Origin: Trogon surrucura
Lineage: Eukaryota; Chordata; Aves; Trogoniformes; Trogonidae
Length of the DNA stretch: 64,000 bases
Direction of reading: 5' to 3'
Assembly: GCA_020746105.1 (NCBI GenBank)
Contig: CM036631.1
Location: 13,082,558-13,146,557, forward strand
Every line of letters starts with the position of its first letter. Position 1 is the stretch's first letter. A model generated the notes under the pieces. It saw nothing but the letters and a program-made list of their open reading frames with translations, made no database searches and had not been told where the DNA came from. Below are positions 26,901 to 41,900 of this stretch, one piece after another. Position numbers and translations under genes: made by a program.

Positions 26901-29900
26901 AATGGTTTGAAACACCTAACCCTGTTTTTTTTTTTTTTTTGCAATGAAGGAATGACTTCTATTCAACTGAATTTCTATATTTCTAGAACTGTGCCAAGAA
27001 GCCTCATCTGGTGAAGTTTTCCTGCTGGCTGCAGCAGCTCTTGCCAATATTACTTTCTTTGATACCATGGCTTGTGAAATACTGCTCCAGTTAAATGCAA
27101 TGAAGATTCTTCTAGCAGCATGCTCAGACAAACACATAGTGGATACTCCATATTCCCGTGATCAGGTGAGCACTTTCTCAGCAAATTGTGTAAAAGTCAA
27201 CAGGTTTCAGATCTGTTTTGACACAGCCAAACGTTCTTGGCTCTTTTCAATATGGAGCTCTTTTTTATCTCCCTCTGTTCCTTTTATTATGAGCATTATG
27301 AAATATGACAGCTTTTAGCTTGATTTTGCAGAAAACAAAAAAGCAGAGTTCCGTATTTATTTCTAAAATACTAGAATATTTATTTTTTTCTTTATCATGA
27401 AGATGGCCAAGCAGTGACACAGAGGCCCAGAGAGGCTGTGGAATCTCCACCTTTGGAGATAGTCAAAACTTGACTGGACAGAGCTTTGAGGCAAGTAAGA
27501 TATATAAGGGGAGTGCAGCCTAAATATACAATTGTCAGTTTAAAGATGGATTGGCTCCAAAAGCTGAATAAGGATCTGATCCTCAGCCCATTGACGTCGG
27601 TGGACTTTGGATCAAGTCCTAACCGCATGGTAAATGATTTGCTGGCAAATACTGTTGTCATACTTTTGCGCTTCCCTTTCTTTTTTCACCATTTTTTTTT
27701 TTTGGTAAAGAAACACAGAAGGTTAAAGGCCTATGCTAATGCAGAGATGAGGTCAGAGGGAATTATTCTGGGTCCTCTCAGGTACTGCCATGCAAGGGGG
27801 TGCTGCAGAGGCACTGCTGATTTGAGACTCAGTGATTAATTTTGCCTTAGTGGGTTAATAAGCATGAGGCTTGAGGGTTTCAGTAGTTATTACTAAGGGA
27901 TGGAGGTTGCTAGTCAGCTCTGTTAACCTACTTCTGTTTATGAGGCATTATGAACATAATTTAAAATCCTTAATTCAGGCCTCACAAGCCCTTCCCCTTC
28001 CCACCTCTGAAGTAGCCCAAACATTTTATTGGTAGACTTGGGATCTGCATTGCCACAGAAAATACTGTGTACCCCTTGACAGGAGCCAGGCCATGGGGCC
28101 ATCAAGGCACAAGGGACTGTAGGTATGGATTAGTGGGGTCTAGAGGGGTTACAAGGGGTGCGTTAGCTTTTATTAATAACACTTAGTAGTTTTCCAGCTC
28201 AGGAGTGTTTATGGAAAAAATGAAAGCCATAACTGCTATATTGCTCTTTGGGCAAAGTCAAGGACATCAGTTGTGGTGTTTGACATGGCTGTATTCTATT
28301 ATTACATATGTACAATTCTTCATGTTCTTTTTTTTTATTCCTCCTGTACACCCTCTTAGTTTCAATTTCCTTGTTTATTTACGCCCTCATCTTAATTCTC
28401 CTGTCAGCTGTAGGTTTGCAGTTTGCTCTGTGGGTAGCATAGCGAGCCCCTTCTTTTTATGAGGGAGGCAGACATTTAAAGAAATATGTATGACTTTATT
28501 AGATAGCAGGTCATTTCCAGGCTTTTTGCAGCTTGCAGGACATCTCGTTAGCTAGAGAAACAGAGAGCTGAATGGCTTCCTTCCAAGAATTGAGAAGATT
28601 TCATCCCCAACAACCCTTTACGTTCCTTCTTGGAATGAAAAACTAGATCAGAAAGGTGTGAGGTTTTCTGTGTGATACAGTAAGCTTCTGAGCTGACTCC
28701 TTGTTATTTCTGCAGCAATGGGGACTATAAAATCCTACCTTGTGTTCTTCTGTTACTGAGCACCTGATGTTCAGGTGGAATCTGGGTGCTACTCATCTTT
28801 AAGAGCTGTGAGTGTTGAAACGCACTCAGAGAGAAAAGCCACACTACAGTACTGTGTTTTACAAGGGTATTTTAAATTGCCTTTTTTGCTTTCGAGATAT
28901 GTGCTTTAATTCCTTTTAGGTACATAACATAGTTACTAGATTTTCCTATTATATATATTATTATATCCCAGCCAGTAGACATTTGTCTAAGGATACATAG
29001 ATCAAAATTGAGTAGATTTGGAAAATTTTTGATTCAAGGTTTTATTGTGGAATATGTTTCTATGGACTCATTTTGAATGTTCAAGTCATCCTGGCCAGTG
29101 AAATAGATGAATTAGAATTAAGCTATGCTAAATGTTGAAGCTACGAAACAAAGTAAGGAGCGTCAAAATATCCCTTCAGAAGGGTTCATGCCTAAATTCA
29201 GCGGTGTAATGTACACAGTCAGATGTCTTGACAGGGTTTAAGCACTGTCACACGAAGGCTTTAGCCAAAATCCTCATCATTCAGGGCCTTCCGGACATTA
29301 AACACCGTCTTAGACTCTACATTGAAAAATATGTATATTTGTGCGCAGTATATTTATGTATAATTTTTTTTTTTCTGCATTCCCACTTGTCTCTTCAGTG
29401 TTGCTAGTATTCTCACCTTACCTGTGAAGTTGTGGAGGTATATTCTAACAGCTTCTGATCTTCTCTTATTCAGGCAGACAAAGAATTAATGTGCAGTGAA
29501 CACATCCATTTTAAAGCGGTTATTTCTATCAGTGAGTTATGTTTCAAAAAAGTTTGAGGTGGAAAAAGTCTTTTAAGTTGCAAGGAGAAAATGGAAATAG
29601 TTACTGCTTTTTTTTCTGCTAAGTACTTCTCCATTTTCTTGGTGTTTGGGAGATGCTGTAGGCTCTGAAGTTGAGACCTTCTGCGTCATTTAAGATTTGA
29701 AAACCTTAATACTATTTTTACTCTAGGTTCCACATCCTTTTCTCTACACTTCCTTTTTTTTTTTCATTCCAGGGCATTTGTGTTTTCCTTTTTGTTGCCT
29801 TTTTGCCTTTCAGGTAGGGTCACAAGGAGAGCAGAGAGAGATTTCACTCTAACGTAAAGCGGTTTTGATTTTTAAACATTGCCTAACACTCAGTGAAGGA

Positions 29901-32900
29901 CTTAGAGAGCAATGTTTTTAATGAGAAGTATATTAACAGGTCTCGCAAAGCAAGAGGTTCAGTTGGAAGAGTAGAATCCCAGCTCAGTTAAAGAACTCTG
30001 CTATTCTTTGCTAACTTAGTGTGGTGAGGTTTCTATTCCTGGGATCAATTCCTAATATTGCTGCTGCTCTGATTTTGAAGCAGCAGTTTAACTTCTCTGC
30101 GTTTTTGTTTAATCATCTGTAAAGTTGGGCAGACATTACACTTACTCAGTGTAAAGTCTCTCTAGAGGAAACATGCCACGGTCAGCACAATTCATTGCAG
30201 TTTGTATTTTCTGGCCTTTCTGCCAGGTTCACAGTACAATCAGGCTGGTGCTGGGCTGTTTACTGCAGCAACTGTAAGCAAGAGGCTTTGCTGCAGGCTG
30301 TACCAAGCATAAAGCTGTAAGTGGGAGATGGTTATTTATGCATTTTGCTGCATTTGTCATCTTTTTGTCTTCAGTCCTTCAGGAAATGGCAGATTTCAAA
30401 CAGCCTCTGAGTTTTGCCGCAGATCTTTTTTATTTCCAAAACTGAATCACTGCCCAGGTGTAGGTTGTGGTTTCAGTCTTGATTTGAGCAGGTAAGCAAG
30501 CTCAGGGGTTTCTACAGATTACAGTTTCTTATTTCTTTTTCCTTCCCAAGTAGAAAACTATTGCCTTCTAGAGGGGCATTAGAAGTGACTTCCTGAGCAC
30601 TTTGCTTGAGTTAGTGGCAATTGAATTAGTTCTCCGCACTTTCTGCCTCTTCCAAAAGGGGAGTAACTAAGTTGTCTCCCACATACTCAGACTCTGGTTC
30701 CAGTCAGACTAGCTAAACAAGGAAAATTGTTTCTTACAGCTGTGATTGGCTTAGGGAAAATTGTGCTCTGCTCTAGGGAGACCATCTGTCTTGGGTGTCA
30801 TTGGTTGACTGAGCCAGTTTCAAAACCTAAGAAGTCTTCTAACAGCATGAAGGAAGTCTGAAGGGTAATTTTTTTTTTTTCCTCCCTTGGATTTTCATCT
30901 GAAAGATGGAAGACTGGCCTCAGAAGGGAGGAGGCACACTCTAGCTCCATCACTCTTTTAGAACCCGATTTATGGGACATGTCCGTTCACCACATGACCC
31001 ACGCAGGATGCATTTACTGTGTGCTTCTCTAAAACAAAAATGTGAGAATTTGGTTATTCTGCCTGCTCCTTATCTAGATTAGTGAGAAATACGAAGTAAA
31101 GCAAATAAAAACGTAGCAAAGAGATCCTTCATTCCAAAAAGTAAGATTATTTTAGTTTTAGTCTGTTGCTCTGCCTCAGAATTCCAAAGATTATAGTTCC
31201 GTGATGCAGTCTCAGAGCGGATCTGGGCTTTGCAAGCAGATCCTGTCTCTAATCGCTATTATTATTTTATGGGGATGTTTACCTCTTCCAGTCCAATGAC
31301 AAAAAAAAATTTTTGATCGCTTATCTATGTATACTTATTATCCTGCTTTAAGGAAGAAGACTGAATTCTTGACCACAAAAATGGCTATCAGAAGCAATGG
31401 AAATTGAGCTTTCTATTTTAAGCACTATAATGCCCCGCAGAAAATTTCTAGACATTTCTTAACAAGGTCTTTTCTGCTACTCTATATTATCCTGAAAGAC
31501 TTTTCTGCCTTGACTTTACGTAATACCTGTTCTTGACTCCTGCTGTATGCACTCTTTTGCTGTTTCCCCATGAATTGATCTGGAATTGTGAAGTTCAGAT
31601 GTTTTTAATTTATATTCAGAAACAAAGACTCTGCCTTGTTTCTCATTATTTCTCAGAAGCCCGTTTTTGCTGAAGGTGGGTATCTAGAACTTTGCAGATA
31701 CGCTCTGATTTATCCTCGTGTCATTTATTTGAACAAATTACAAAATACTCTTATAATATGTAGAAAAATTAATTTTACTTAGCCATGAATCAGCCTTAAA
31801 GGAATAATTAACTAAGAGAATTAGCAAATCTATATTGATCTACTTTGCCACTCAATTAAATTACTTGCTAATTCTCATTTTGAGACTGTGTCTTTCAATT
31901 TATACTGGGACTGTCAATGACGGCTTACAGAACAGTGTGCTTTTATTAAGGTATATTAGCATCACATCTTCCACCTCTGCAGACACCTGCCCCAGGGCAG
32001 GGAAGTGACCCTCAAACGTGGAAGATATTGCCCTTTTAACAGGGTAAAATGTGTGCTTTCATCTTCAAACTCTGTGGCATCTTTCTTCCCAAGTAGCTGA
32101 TTTCATAATAATGAGAATCACTTTCACATCATCTTACCTCTCCTGTTAAGGGATGATTATCAAAGAAGCGTCTTATGTGAGATTTAGATTTAGATGTAGA
32201 TTTGTTAACCAGACCTTTTGAGATTTACACCCTCAGTGTATCAATCTTAGTTTATAACCAAACATTTTCATCTAGTTTTCACTTCTGCAACCCATGTTCA
32301 GTAGATTTGTCCACTGGTTAACGAGCATTAGTCACTATTAGTTGTTTAGAAGGAAAAGTGTTAGAGCATTAGTTAGTTTTTTGGGTTTTTTTAGCAATGG
32401 AATTTCCAAGCTGACTCTTATTCTTCAAGAGGTTTTGAACTGTTTTAAAGTTTCTTAATTATGCGTTTCTCAAATTTAAATCACTCCTGACAACTGCAAT
32501 TCATATGGTTCCGTGCAAAGCAGACTACGGAACTGAAAAGCAAGATTCATCATTCGTAAATTCAGTATGTGTGAAAGACTGAGTGACTGGAAGGAAGCTA
32601 TGTGGAAATAAAACCACTTTTCAAATTATAAAAATAGATTTTGTTTACTATAGTGACCAACAAGTTCAACTTGGCTAACTTTAGAATAATGGATGATATT
32701 GTCACTACAGAGAGATATCTGTGTTTATTATCTGTTTCCTTATTTTGCCTAAAGAAGCAGAGACTTTTAGTTAGGTTTTAGATTAATTTCTGGGGCAACT
32801 GCGAGACTAGCAAGAAGATTGACATTTGAGAACTGTGAAATATTTCTATTATTTTAAAGTTTTTTTATTAAGTAGGGAAATTTTCCATGGGCCTACGGGT

Positions 32901-35900
32901 GAGTCCCTTCCCCCACAAATACCTCTGCATACTTAGTTCACCAACAAATAATTTAAAGGCAAACTTTCAGAGTTTCTTGATTTTGCGTATGGCTTTTTAA
33001 GCTCTGAAAGTCAAATACTTAGTCTCTTAGTCTTGTGAAAAATCTTACTAGTCCCAGTGGAACTATCTGCATGTTACTATTTTGATAAGTTTGTGCCTCT
33101 TCAAGAGGTGCTAAAATATGAGCTGGTCTGAGAATTCTATTCCTGGCATTTTGTGTTTTACCACGTCACACTACTACGAGGTTTAGGTGTGTAGTACATA
33201 GCGCATATTAACAGGTAGGTGATGAACATAGGGATGAACCTCAGAGGCCGGTTCCTCTGGTTACTTTTAGTAGTGTGTATCATGGGGTTTTGACTTGAAT
33301 ATTTTAATTTCCATCTGGTGGTAAACAAATGTATTAGTTCATTATTTGTTTAGCACATCTGCTTTCCTGTTACTACAGTGGTTTTAGGGCTTCCAGTTCC
33401 TGCAGAGAAAGCCACGGCCACCAGGTTTATCAGAGTCCTGCCATAGAGAAGCACCTGCAATTTTTTATGGATCTAGATAACAGAGACAGGAGGGTAAACG
33501 AGCCTGGGTTAGTCTATTGGAGAGCTCTGCTAAAATACAGATTTTGGAGATGCACAGACCAAGCTCTAGCTCTAGAAGAGATCAGCCTAGCAGACATACA
33601 GGTGCCGAGACAGGGAATCATAGAATCACAGAATGGCCTAGGCTGGAAGGGACCTTAGAGATCGTTTAATCCAACCCCCCTGTCATGGGCAGGGACGCCT
33701 CTCAACTGGATCAGGCAACACGTGATGCTGGATAGGATCAGCTCTTGCAGCACATGGTTCCTAAGGCAGTCCACCGTGGTCCTGCATTAGGTTTGGCAAT
33801 AGAATGTGAGATCAGATGTTTCATTAAAAAATTTCACATAGGATGAAGCAACTTTTTTTTTCTTTTCTTTTTTTTTTTTTTCCTGGAAGATCTCTATCTT
33901 TGCTTAATAGTGCATCTGCAGATCCCACATAGCAAGATATTGCTAGGGCACTGGATTTGTGGGTGGCTTCAGCAGAGACTATCTACATGGTATGATAGAA
34001 CTATCGGATGGTCAGAGCTCATGTGTCCTGTCTTTGGGGTATGTTCTTTTTTACAGTTTGATCTGACTACAAGTTCCTTGCATGGCTTAAGAATCCAGAA
34101 AAATTTCAAGAATCATAAACGGGCTCAGGTGCCAGTCCCTTATTATCTTGGAGCATAATCTTTTACAGAAGATGTCTTGAGCAACTAATTTATACTAAAC
34201 ATTGCAGTCGAACAGTAGAGATTCCGTGTTAAATGTTTTCAAGACTTTCAATTATTTAAAAATTATTTCAGTTCTGAACGAGGTTTTGGTATCTATTTTT
34301 TTTTCAGTAATTTTCACCTATTTTCCTGGTGGAAATGAGGCTTAGGCCGTCCCTTCTATCTGTATCTGTGTGCTCTGTGTCTCACAATAACCTCTGAACT
34401 GTTTTTGTTGATGCAATAGGACTTCACATTTATTTTTGAGAAACTGTCTAAGCCTTTATGAATTTTGGAACCAGATAATGGGAAAGAGACACTGAGGTAA
34501 AGACTAGAGTGTAAGACTATGCGTCATTAGACAGAAAAAAATCTGCAGTGGGAGAGATGCCACTAGAAAAGTTCTTTTTATGGTTTTTGACCAATCCTAA
34601 ATCCCAAAGAAATGAGACTTCATTAATACCAGTGCTCGTGGAAGTTTTGCTTTTCAAAGCAAATTAAGTCTACATTTGTGTTTTCCTCTAGAGAGTTCAT
34701 CTTTAGCATTAAACTTCCTTGAACTTTGATCTGTATTACAGAGGAAATTTTTGTTACGCTGCACGTATACTAAATTTTAAAATATGAAAGTATAAGGGAA
34801 TATAGCAGTTAAAGTCAACTCTTTATTCAGCTTGCCTATTATCTGTTTACATCATGCTGTTTCATGTTATATTGTTTACGTCACAGGAAAATGTGACTTT
34901 TGGGGAAAGAAAAATTGGCTCGTATCGAGTGAGCTAACCTGTAGTTCAACTGCCTTTCAAGTGCTGCTAAGCATTGGAAAGATAATATAGGTAGAACTTG
35001 ATGGTTATTGATGATGAGAGTCTTCTATAAACCACTCTAGAGGAGGTTGCTGATAAACCCATTAAGCCGGTTCGTAAATACACTGCAAAATACAGGGCAT
35101 GTAAAGGAAGTACAGATATAACCTCAATTTTTGATGTCAAAAGATACACACCAAATATTTTTATGTGTGAAAATACCTGTTAGACAAAATAACTTTTTTT
35201 TTAAGCAGTGGAATAATTGGCATGTATTCAAATTGTGGTTAATTGAATTCTTCATCTGTGTCTTAGAGAGCCACATGGGGTACAGATTCTGGATAGAGGA
35301 AGCAATTTTCATTAACAGGATATAATTTAGAATGAGAAAACATACACACTCTGCCTGAAACACAGTTAATAATTAATATGGAATAAATACATAGACATAT
35401 ACTGAGTTACCATATTTTACCTGTCACTCTGTAGAGTTTCAGCAACTCATTTGCATCTTAAGTAAGTGTATTTATTCAGAGAGATGACACTGTAACACTG
35501 CCTTCAAAAGTGGAAGTCCTTTATGTCACAGCATCGAAAATGAGTCATCCTTGTTATTAAAATGGCAAAGTGAGATCAGAACGCTGATTTGATCTCATGC
35601 CTACTTAAATCTAAGAAGTTTGCTTGTTTGTGAACTGACACTATCGTTAGAAATCTGTTAAACAGTTCTCAAACTGATCATTACTTTTGAGGCTGATCAA
35701 TTTTTCTCGATTAGAACAGATAAAATTAAAACTTCCTAAGAAGGAAATTTCTCGTTTGTATTCTATTTTTTTAAAATCATTTGGTCTCTCACATGTGCTG
35801 TTAATACAGAAATATGTTTACATGCAGAAAACAAGTTATTTGAAAGACAAAATTAAAGAGAATGTTTTGCAGGATCTGTGAGAGAAAGTACATGATATCA

Positions 35901-38900
35901 GTTAAAGGGAACGGGTCATAAAAAGCCAACAGCTCCACATGATCCAGTCTCTGTCAACAGTTTGCTGCATCACTTTTAGCAAATTTCAATTCTTGAAAAC
36001 AGTCCTATTTTGGATAAGAAATTCCGTAAATTAGGGTCTCAAAGTGTTGGTACAAAACCTAAGCTTGACCTTAGCTCAGGAAACGTGTAAACGGATTTTT
36101 GAATCCAGCTCATTTTGGGACACTCCTTTGACATGCACACAACGTATGGCTTCAGAAAACCTGAAAAGTATTCCGTAAATATTCCCCTGAATCAAGACTC
36201 AAAACTCCACATTCTTTGTGAGGATTTCTCAGCACTTCGGCTGAACCCTGAAGTCGAAAGGTAACAATAACTTAGTGCCATGGAATGTGCGCTCTGTGCT
36301 GGTTCTTAACCTTCACTGAGAGCTCTGCCTGAACTGGAACGTGACTACAGGATTGATTCTTGAGGGAGGGCAGCTCCTGCTTGATTTCTTTAGGACTCCA
36401 GTTCTTTGTTTTTTTTTTTTCCAGTTGGGTCATTTTTATAAATGTTTATCTTCCTCCTTCTACCAATTTGACCACTGAACAAATCTGCTACATAGATCTC
36501 TATATGCCAGACTTTTATGAAAGAGCATAGGAATGTGAGAAACAGAGGGTTTATTTCTTGTCTGGATTTCAGTTAGCAGCCATCCACAAGGTAAAGACCC
36601 CTGAGAAATCACAAAGCTGGGAATAGACTGTTCGACCACAAGAATGCTTTTTGATTTTTCTGGGTTTGCCATATTTCTGCCATTTCAATTTTATAAGTCA
36701 CAGTGCTATTTAATATTGCTGAATTGTAGGGCTGTACTTTATATTTCTACTCCTTTTTAATAACAGGTGGCAACAATATTGGCAAACATGTCTGTCTTGG
36801 ACCAGTGTGCTTCAGAAATCATTCAAGGAAATGGTATGTGTTTTAGCTGAATTATATTCTTTATTTGTTTATGGAGAATGTGAAAAGGAGAAGGTAAAGG
36901 AGAAGGGCTTCTCTAGTAATACTCTTTTTTTGCATTCTTTCTCTCATGGATGTTGCACATTGCTGCAGGGTGCAAAATGAGTCCTTTGGATGGTTCTATG
37001 TAACTGAAATATATTATCAACGCTTTAGAAAACTTTGTGACCGTATTGCTGATGTTTGCTGTGTGATTTAGCGATACAAAGCAAGGTAGTACAAAGTGTT
37101 TCAACAGCTGTTGTATAAAGTGGCAATTTATACACATTGAAAGACATCATCTGATACTAAGCCATGCATACCTGTATTTTGTGCCATCTTTTTTTCCCCA
37201 GGTATTCAGAAGTGTTATAAATTTTGAAACATTATGTTTTTATTACTATACAGCAGTTGCCACTTTTTTTTCTATGCTGCTTTAAATGTCATATTATCAG
37301 AAATTCATTAAGTTGAAAGAACCCTACGTGTTATAGACCCAACAGAAGTCTGAGAAGTTAGGTTAGTAATTCTGTGGATAAGGACAGGAAGGCCTAACTG
37401 CCTTATTAACACACCTACCAGCAAAACTGTAGCCAAGCATTATAGTAAAACAGCTTTTGTGTGTGTGAGAGAGATTAAATTACAGTAAGGCTTTACATAT
37501 ATTTCTTTTTCTGTATGAGGAATATTCCTTCCGCACTTTCTAAATTAAGGTTTGGATAGGAATGGTTTGAGTTTGGATCCATTTGAATCTCAGGCATGGC
37601 TGATCGTAGGTGGGAGAAGTGATTTCAGAAAGCATCTGCATAGAAAAGCAGGTCTTGAACTAGAGCTGGCCAATTACTATGTAATATTGCATTTAGATGT
37701 TTCTTGCATTTCAGTGGAAGATTTGATCTCTGTGCACACAAATAAGACTGGCAAGAATCAGGCATAACTAGTTTGCTTGACATGATCCATGTGTGCACAC
37801 AGGTAGTGTGCATTTGATGTCCCTGCTGAGGTGGAGAGGTGTTGCAGTCTGAGACCGGATGACAATGTAGACATTGAATGGATCTGGATTGTGAAGCAAT
37901 TTCATCACAAATACACGCAATTTTACAAATTACCTGACTTCACTGTCCCATGCAGAAGAAGTGCAGGGTGGAGGTGGAGCAAGACATGGTAGTTTCTTCT
38001 ACGACCTCCTTGTTGCGTGGGAGGGATGGGGCAGTCAGAGAAAGTTTGGTAAGGTCCACATGGTTCTTGCCGTGCTCCTTGTCCAAGCTCCTTCTGTTCC
38101 TGGAGGTTGGAGAGGTGGTCCTGGGCCCCTTGATGCAGGCACGTGGGACTTTCCTACTCAGAGTCTTCTCTAGAAACTCTTGGTAAGACATTTCCCAGGA
38201 CTCTAGGTGTATGTAATTATAGGATTGGATAGAGAACACCCAAAACATCTTTCGTTGTTTGGGACAGGTGTTTGATCGTATTACACAAACATCTACTACA
38301 GCAGAAACTTGACTGAAGTTCATGAAATTATACTAACGGCTGTGCCAACTAGGCCTAACTCACGATCGACACTACAGTAGGTAGAGATGTAGACGGGGAT
38401 TGTCAAGCACAACGTGATGAAGTTTCTGGATACACTCGGTAATGCAAGTTCACAGAGAACCATTTGCCCCAAGACTTCTGTGAAGGGTTGATGCTCATCT
38501 TGTGTATGAAACCTTTTTGTGTCTGCCCAACGTTGTAATCAGATGCTGGTCGAAAGCCAGACTCACAAACTGAGAAGGGCCTTTGAATCTGGGAGAGTTT
38601 AGATGCATTTTCTTCTCAACTTTGACTTTTTGTATGTCAGTTGAGTATTATCGAGCTGCATGATTCTGATGCTAATTCTCTTAATTATTTATGCAAATGT
38701 TCTAACAGTTAAAATCCTCTGATGTTACCTGAAGTAATCTGAATGCCTAATAGCATACGGAGCCTAATAGCACATAATTGTCGTTACATTTAAAATAATT
38801 TAGAAAATAGAAATGAGTACAGTGTCATCTGTTTTTCTGCTGGTACAATAAGAATATCAACTCCTACAGGCAACAATAAGTTAGTGAAACCACTTTGACA

Positions 38901-41900
38901 TGCGTGACATTGTCTCTTCTGAAGTGAAGAGTTAGTTGCAAAGTGAAGTTGAAGGCAGAATTTCATCATTTCCCTCATTAAAGGATTCCTCTTCCTAAAA
39001 TATCCTTGAACAGTTTGAGATGGGAACTTTTAAAGGCTTGCTGAAAAATACATAAACTCAAAAAAAAGAAAACTAGTTTTACTTTCCTTTAATACAAAGA
39101 AAAAATTCATGCTGAAACCTGAAATATGTCACTACCCTTCAGGGTAGTTTAGAAGCAAATGAAGAATTGCATTTAGTTTGACTGAAATAAATTTGTGAAA
39201 TCTAGAATACCAACTTGTAGAGGAGTCAGGAGGTTCAAGGAGGGAAGAGTTAGTGCATTTTCTAGTTCCAGAAGTTCTGTAGCTTCTTAGTGAAGACAAA
39301 GTTATGCAAAAATCAGATGTGCCTGAATGCTGGTGGCCAAATTGCCATCCACATTGACACGTTCTTCATACCTTATTTGGGCAGCTATTGGTTTGTATTT
39401 ACCTAGCTTGCTTTTTCCTTTTACTTTTTTGCACTAAGTTTTTTTGTGGAAGAGGGGATAACAGTGTCTCTTACATCCTTCTAGGTGTTCAGCTTTTAAT
39501 GGAAATGCTCTTTGAAAGATCACCTTCAGGAAATTCTGCAGAAGTTGCTGCTTGTGAGCGAGTCCAACAGAAATCTGCAGTTACATTGGCACGACTCAGC
39601 CGAGATCCTGAAGTGGCAGATGCAGCCATAAAACTCAGCTGTAAGGATGCATCACTAGCTAAATGGCAGACTGAAAAAAAGGGAGGAACTGCCAGTCAGG
39701 GAGAAGCTCTTTTAAATTGTTAGCCTCACTCAGAACACTTTATGGAATAGATTCTGTACGGAGAAGGTTGTGCTAAACGACCCTCTGGCTCATTTCCCAG
39801 AGGAACGTGAGGTGCAGTGTCCACTCAGCACATCCCTGCGGCAGCCTGTGCCAGCTGACGGGGCTGGGCTGCCTCCTCCACTCCTTCAGTTAAACCCCTG
39901 TGTAGGATCTGTCAGTGGGCAGAAAACTGGACCATCGTAGGTTCAGATGCCATTAACCTAACAGGAGGGAACATACTCTTTTGGCTGGAGTTTTTTAAGG
40001 GCGTGGGGGAGGAATAATAAGGAAGATTGGGGGTCATAATTTCCAAATTTTGTTACACAGCAGTAATGGGTAAAGCAATACATTTGTTTGTTCATGCTTT
40101 ACAACTATTAATTGTGACTGCTCTGAACAGCATAGCTCCATGGACAACCAATTATGTATTTGTGTATCATCTTTACATTAGAGTTTGTACCAACTAAGGA
40201 AGATAAATATGAAACATCTTTAAAAAAGACCCCATCTCAAGATAAGGAGTTTGTTTTTCTAAGTTGTTTCTCCTGGTACTCTTTTGTGCATTCAGGTATT
40301 CCTCGCCTTATTAAACTTTGCAGATCACCAACAGAAAGAAATAACAGTGATTCTGTTTTAGTGGCCTGTCTGGTAGGTACACTTTAATCATTCTTTTATG
40401 CTTATCCTCAGATATGCGGAAAAAACCAGCCCTTTAGATTTCAAAATGCATAAGTATTGCAGGAATGTTTTAAATTCATGCCAGGGTCTCCTACTTTTCC
40501 CCTTAAGCATAATCCTGTTCAGAGTCAATTATTTTTCCTCTGATTGAAGATTTAAGCACATAATGAAAAATGGCTTCATCTTCACGTTATTGAGCACTAA
40601 AAAAATTCACGGGAACACTTCAGAAAGTGAGGGTTGAGTAATTCTTAAATTCGATTCTCTGACGACGTTGTGTTTGCTGGAATAAACTTGAATCATAGGG
40701 CTAGCAGCCCTTTACCTGCACACACACCTACACACAGAAATATTTACGTGAAGTGGCCAAAGAGAGGAAAGGGGATGTCTTGCTTTCACTGTGATCCATT
40801 TCTTTTTATTTGAGTCTCCAAGACAATGTTCAGCCAAGGAGTGGCCAGAGAAGGTTAACACTTCATCTAGCAGAAAGATCCCAGCTGCTGGCCCTGTGCT
40901 GCACGGACTGGGAGCTCCAGCTGAATGATTTCACCCAGTGTTCTGTGAGAGGAAAGGGCTCTGAGGACACGGGCGATCTAGGGTTAGGAGAGAGCTTTTG
41001 ATGATTGACGACAGAAGAATATTGTTTGGCAGTGCTTTTTAGTATTGATGTTATTTTAAATGTAGAAGTAAAACTTGATTATCGCAGCTTTGATTAACAG
41101 CTAGCTTTGTACCAGTCCCTTAAGCAGGACTCGTTCAGGATGAAGAATATGAATGTGAGCCTAAGAAATGCTGTGGTTATTCTTCATACAGGCTGAGAAG
41201 GCTTGTTAATCTGGTACGGCTAGAGCAAGAGGCCACAGAGTAATGGCAGCACACCAGACTCTGATTTTTCAGTCTCACTGAAGTTGGGGCTGCACATTCC
41301 TTGAATTCATGTTACCTGCCTGTCTGCCTCAACAATTCTGCTTCTCCTGATACTATAGAAACTAACTGCCTGACGGCACTTTTTGATAAACATGTGGCAA
41401 AAATATTGTCCTTCTGACATGAACTGCTTCAGGCTCTGGTAGGGATCGTCACTAAAGTCTGAGGGCTTGTGCTGTTTGGTATTTTTAGCTTGGTTGTTTA
41501 CTTTTTATATGTTTTGGAGCAGATGATTAACTCTTGTGTTAGCGCTGTGTTGACAAACAGCACAGAGATAAGTTGATCACAACTATCAGAACTTACTAAT
41601 AGAAAACAGTTTTTGTTATTGAGCAAAGCCAGTTGCATCTGTCATGTCTGGTTGCTGGAAGATATGTAATTGTATATTTTTCTCCAGTGAGGAAAACGAC
41701 TAAATTCTAAGGTAAGAGTTCCTGAAGATAACAGTAACATGCAGTTTCTATTGTGCAGCCTCGTAATCGGAAAAACTTGCAGTTTTATTTGTTCCCAAAT
41801 GGTTTGAAATGTACGGCTTCTTTCTACTGCACTAGCATCTGAAAGATTTCTGTATGGGCATTGCATAAAACTTCAGTAGCAGATTTTTTTCTGAATCAGA

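Larger units (their letters stand above)
25695..26986 (+). other. INSC: INSC intron B-C, 1.3 kb
   Basis: Begins gtaagt and ends tttctag. It contains a near-perfect hairpin around 26250 and an internally deleted CR1 relic (about 26518-26787) that makes up about a fifth of the intron. Confidence 0.9.
27166..36766 (+). other. INSC: INSC intron C-D, 9.6 kb
   Basis: Begins gtgagc and ends taacag. It contains a short + strand CR1 relic at 27424-27492, a - strand CR1 3' end at 33616-33716, and a T-rich tract at 33853-33882. No further exon was seen. Confidence 0.85.

Noticed and set aside
37940..38323. Overlapping open frames on both strands in intron D-E
   Set aside because: Three frames are open at once, as expected from composition; none is in phase with INSC exons D and E, which already join to each other correctly.
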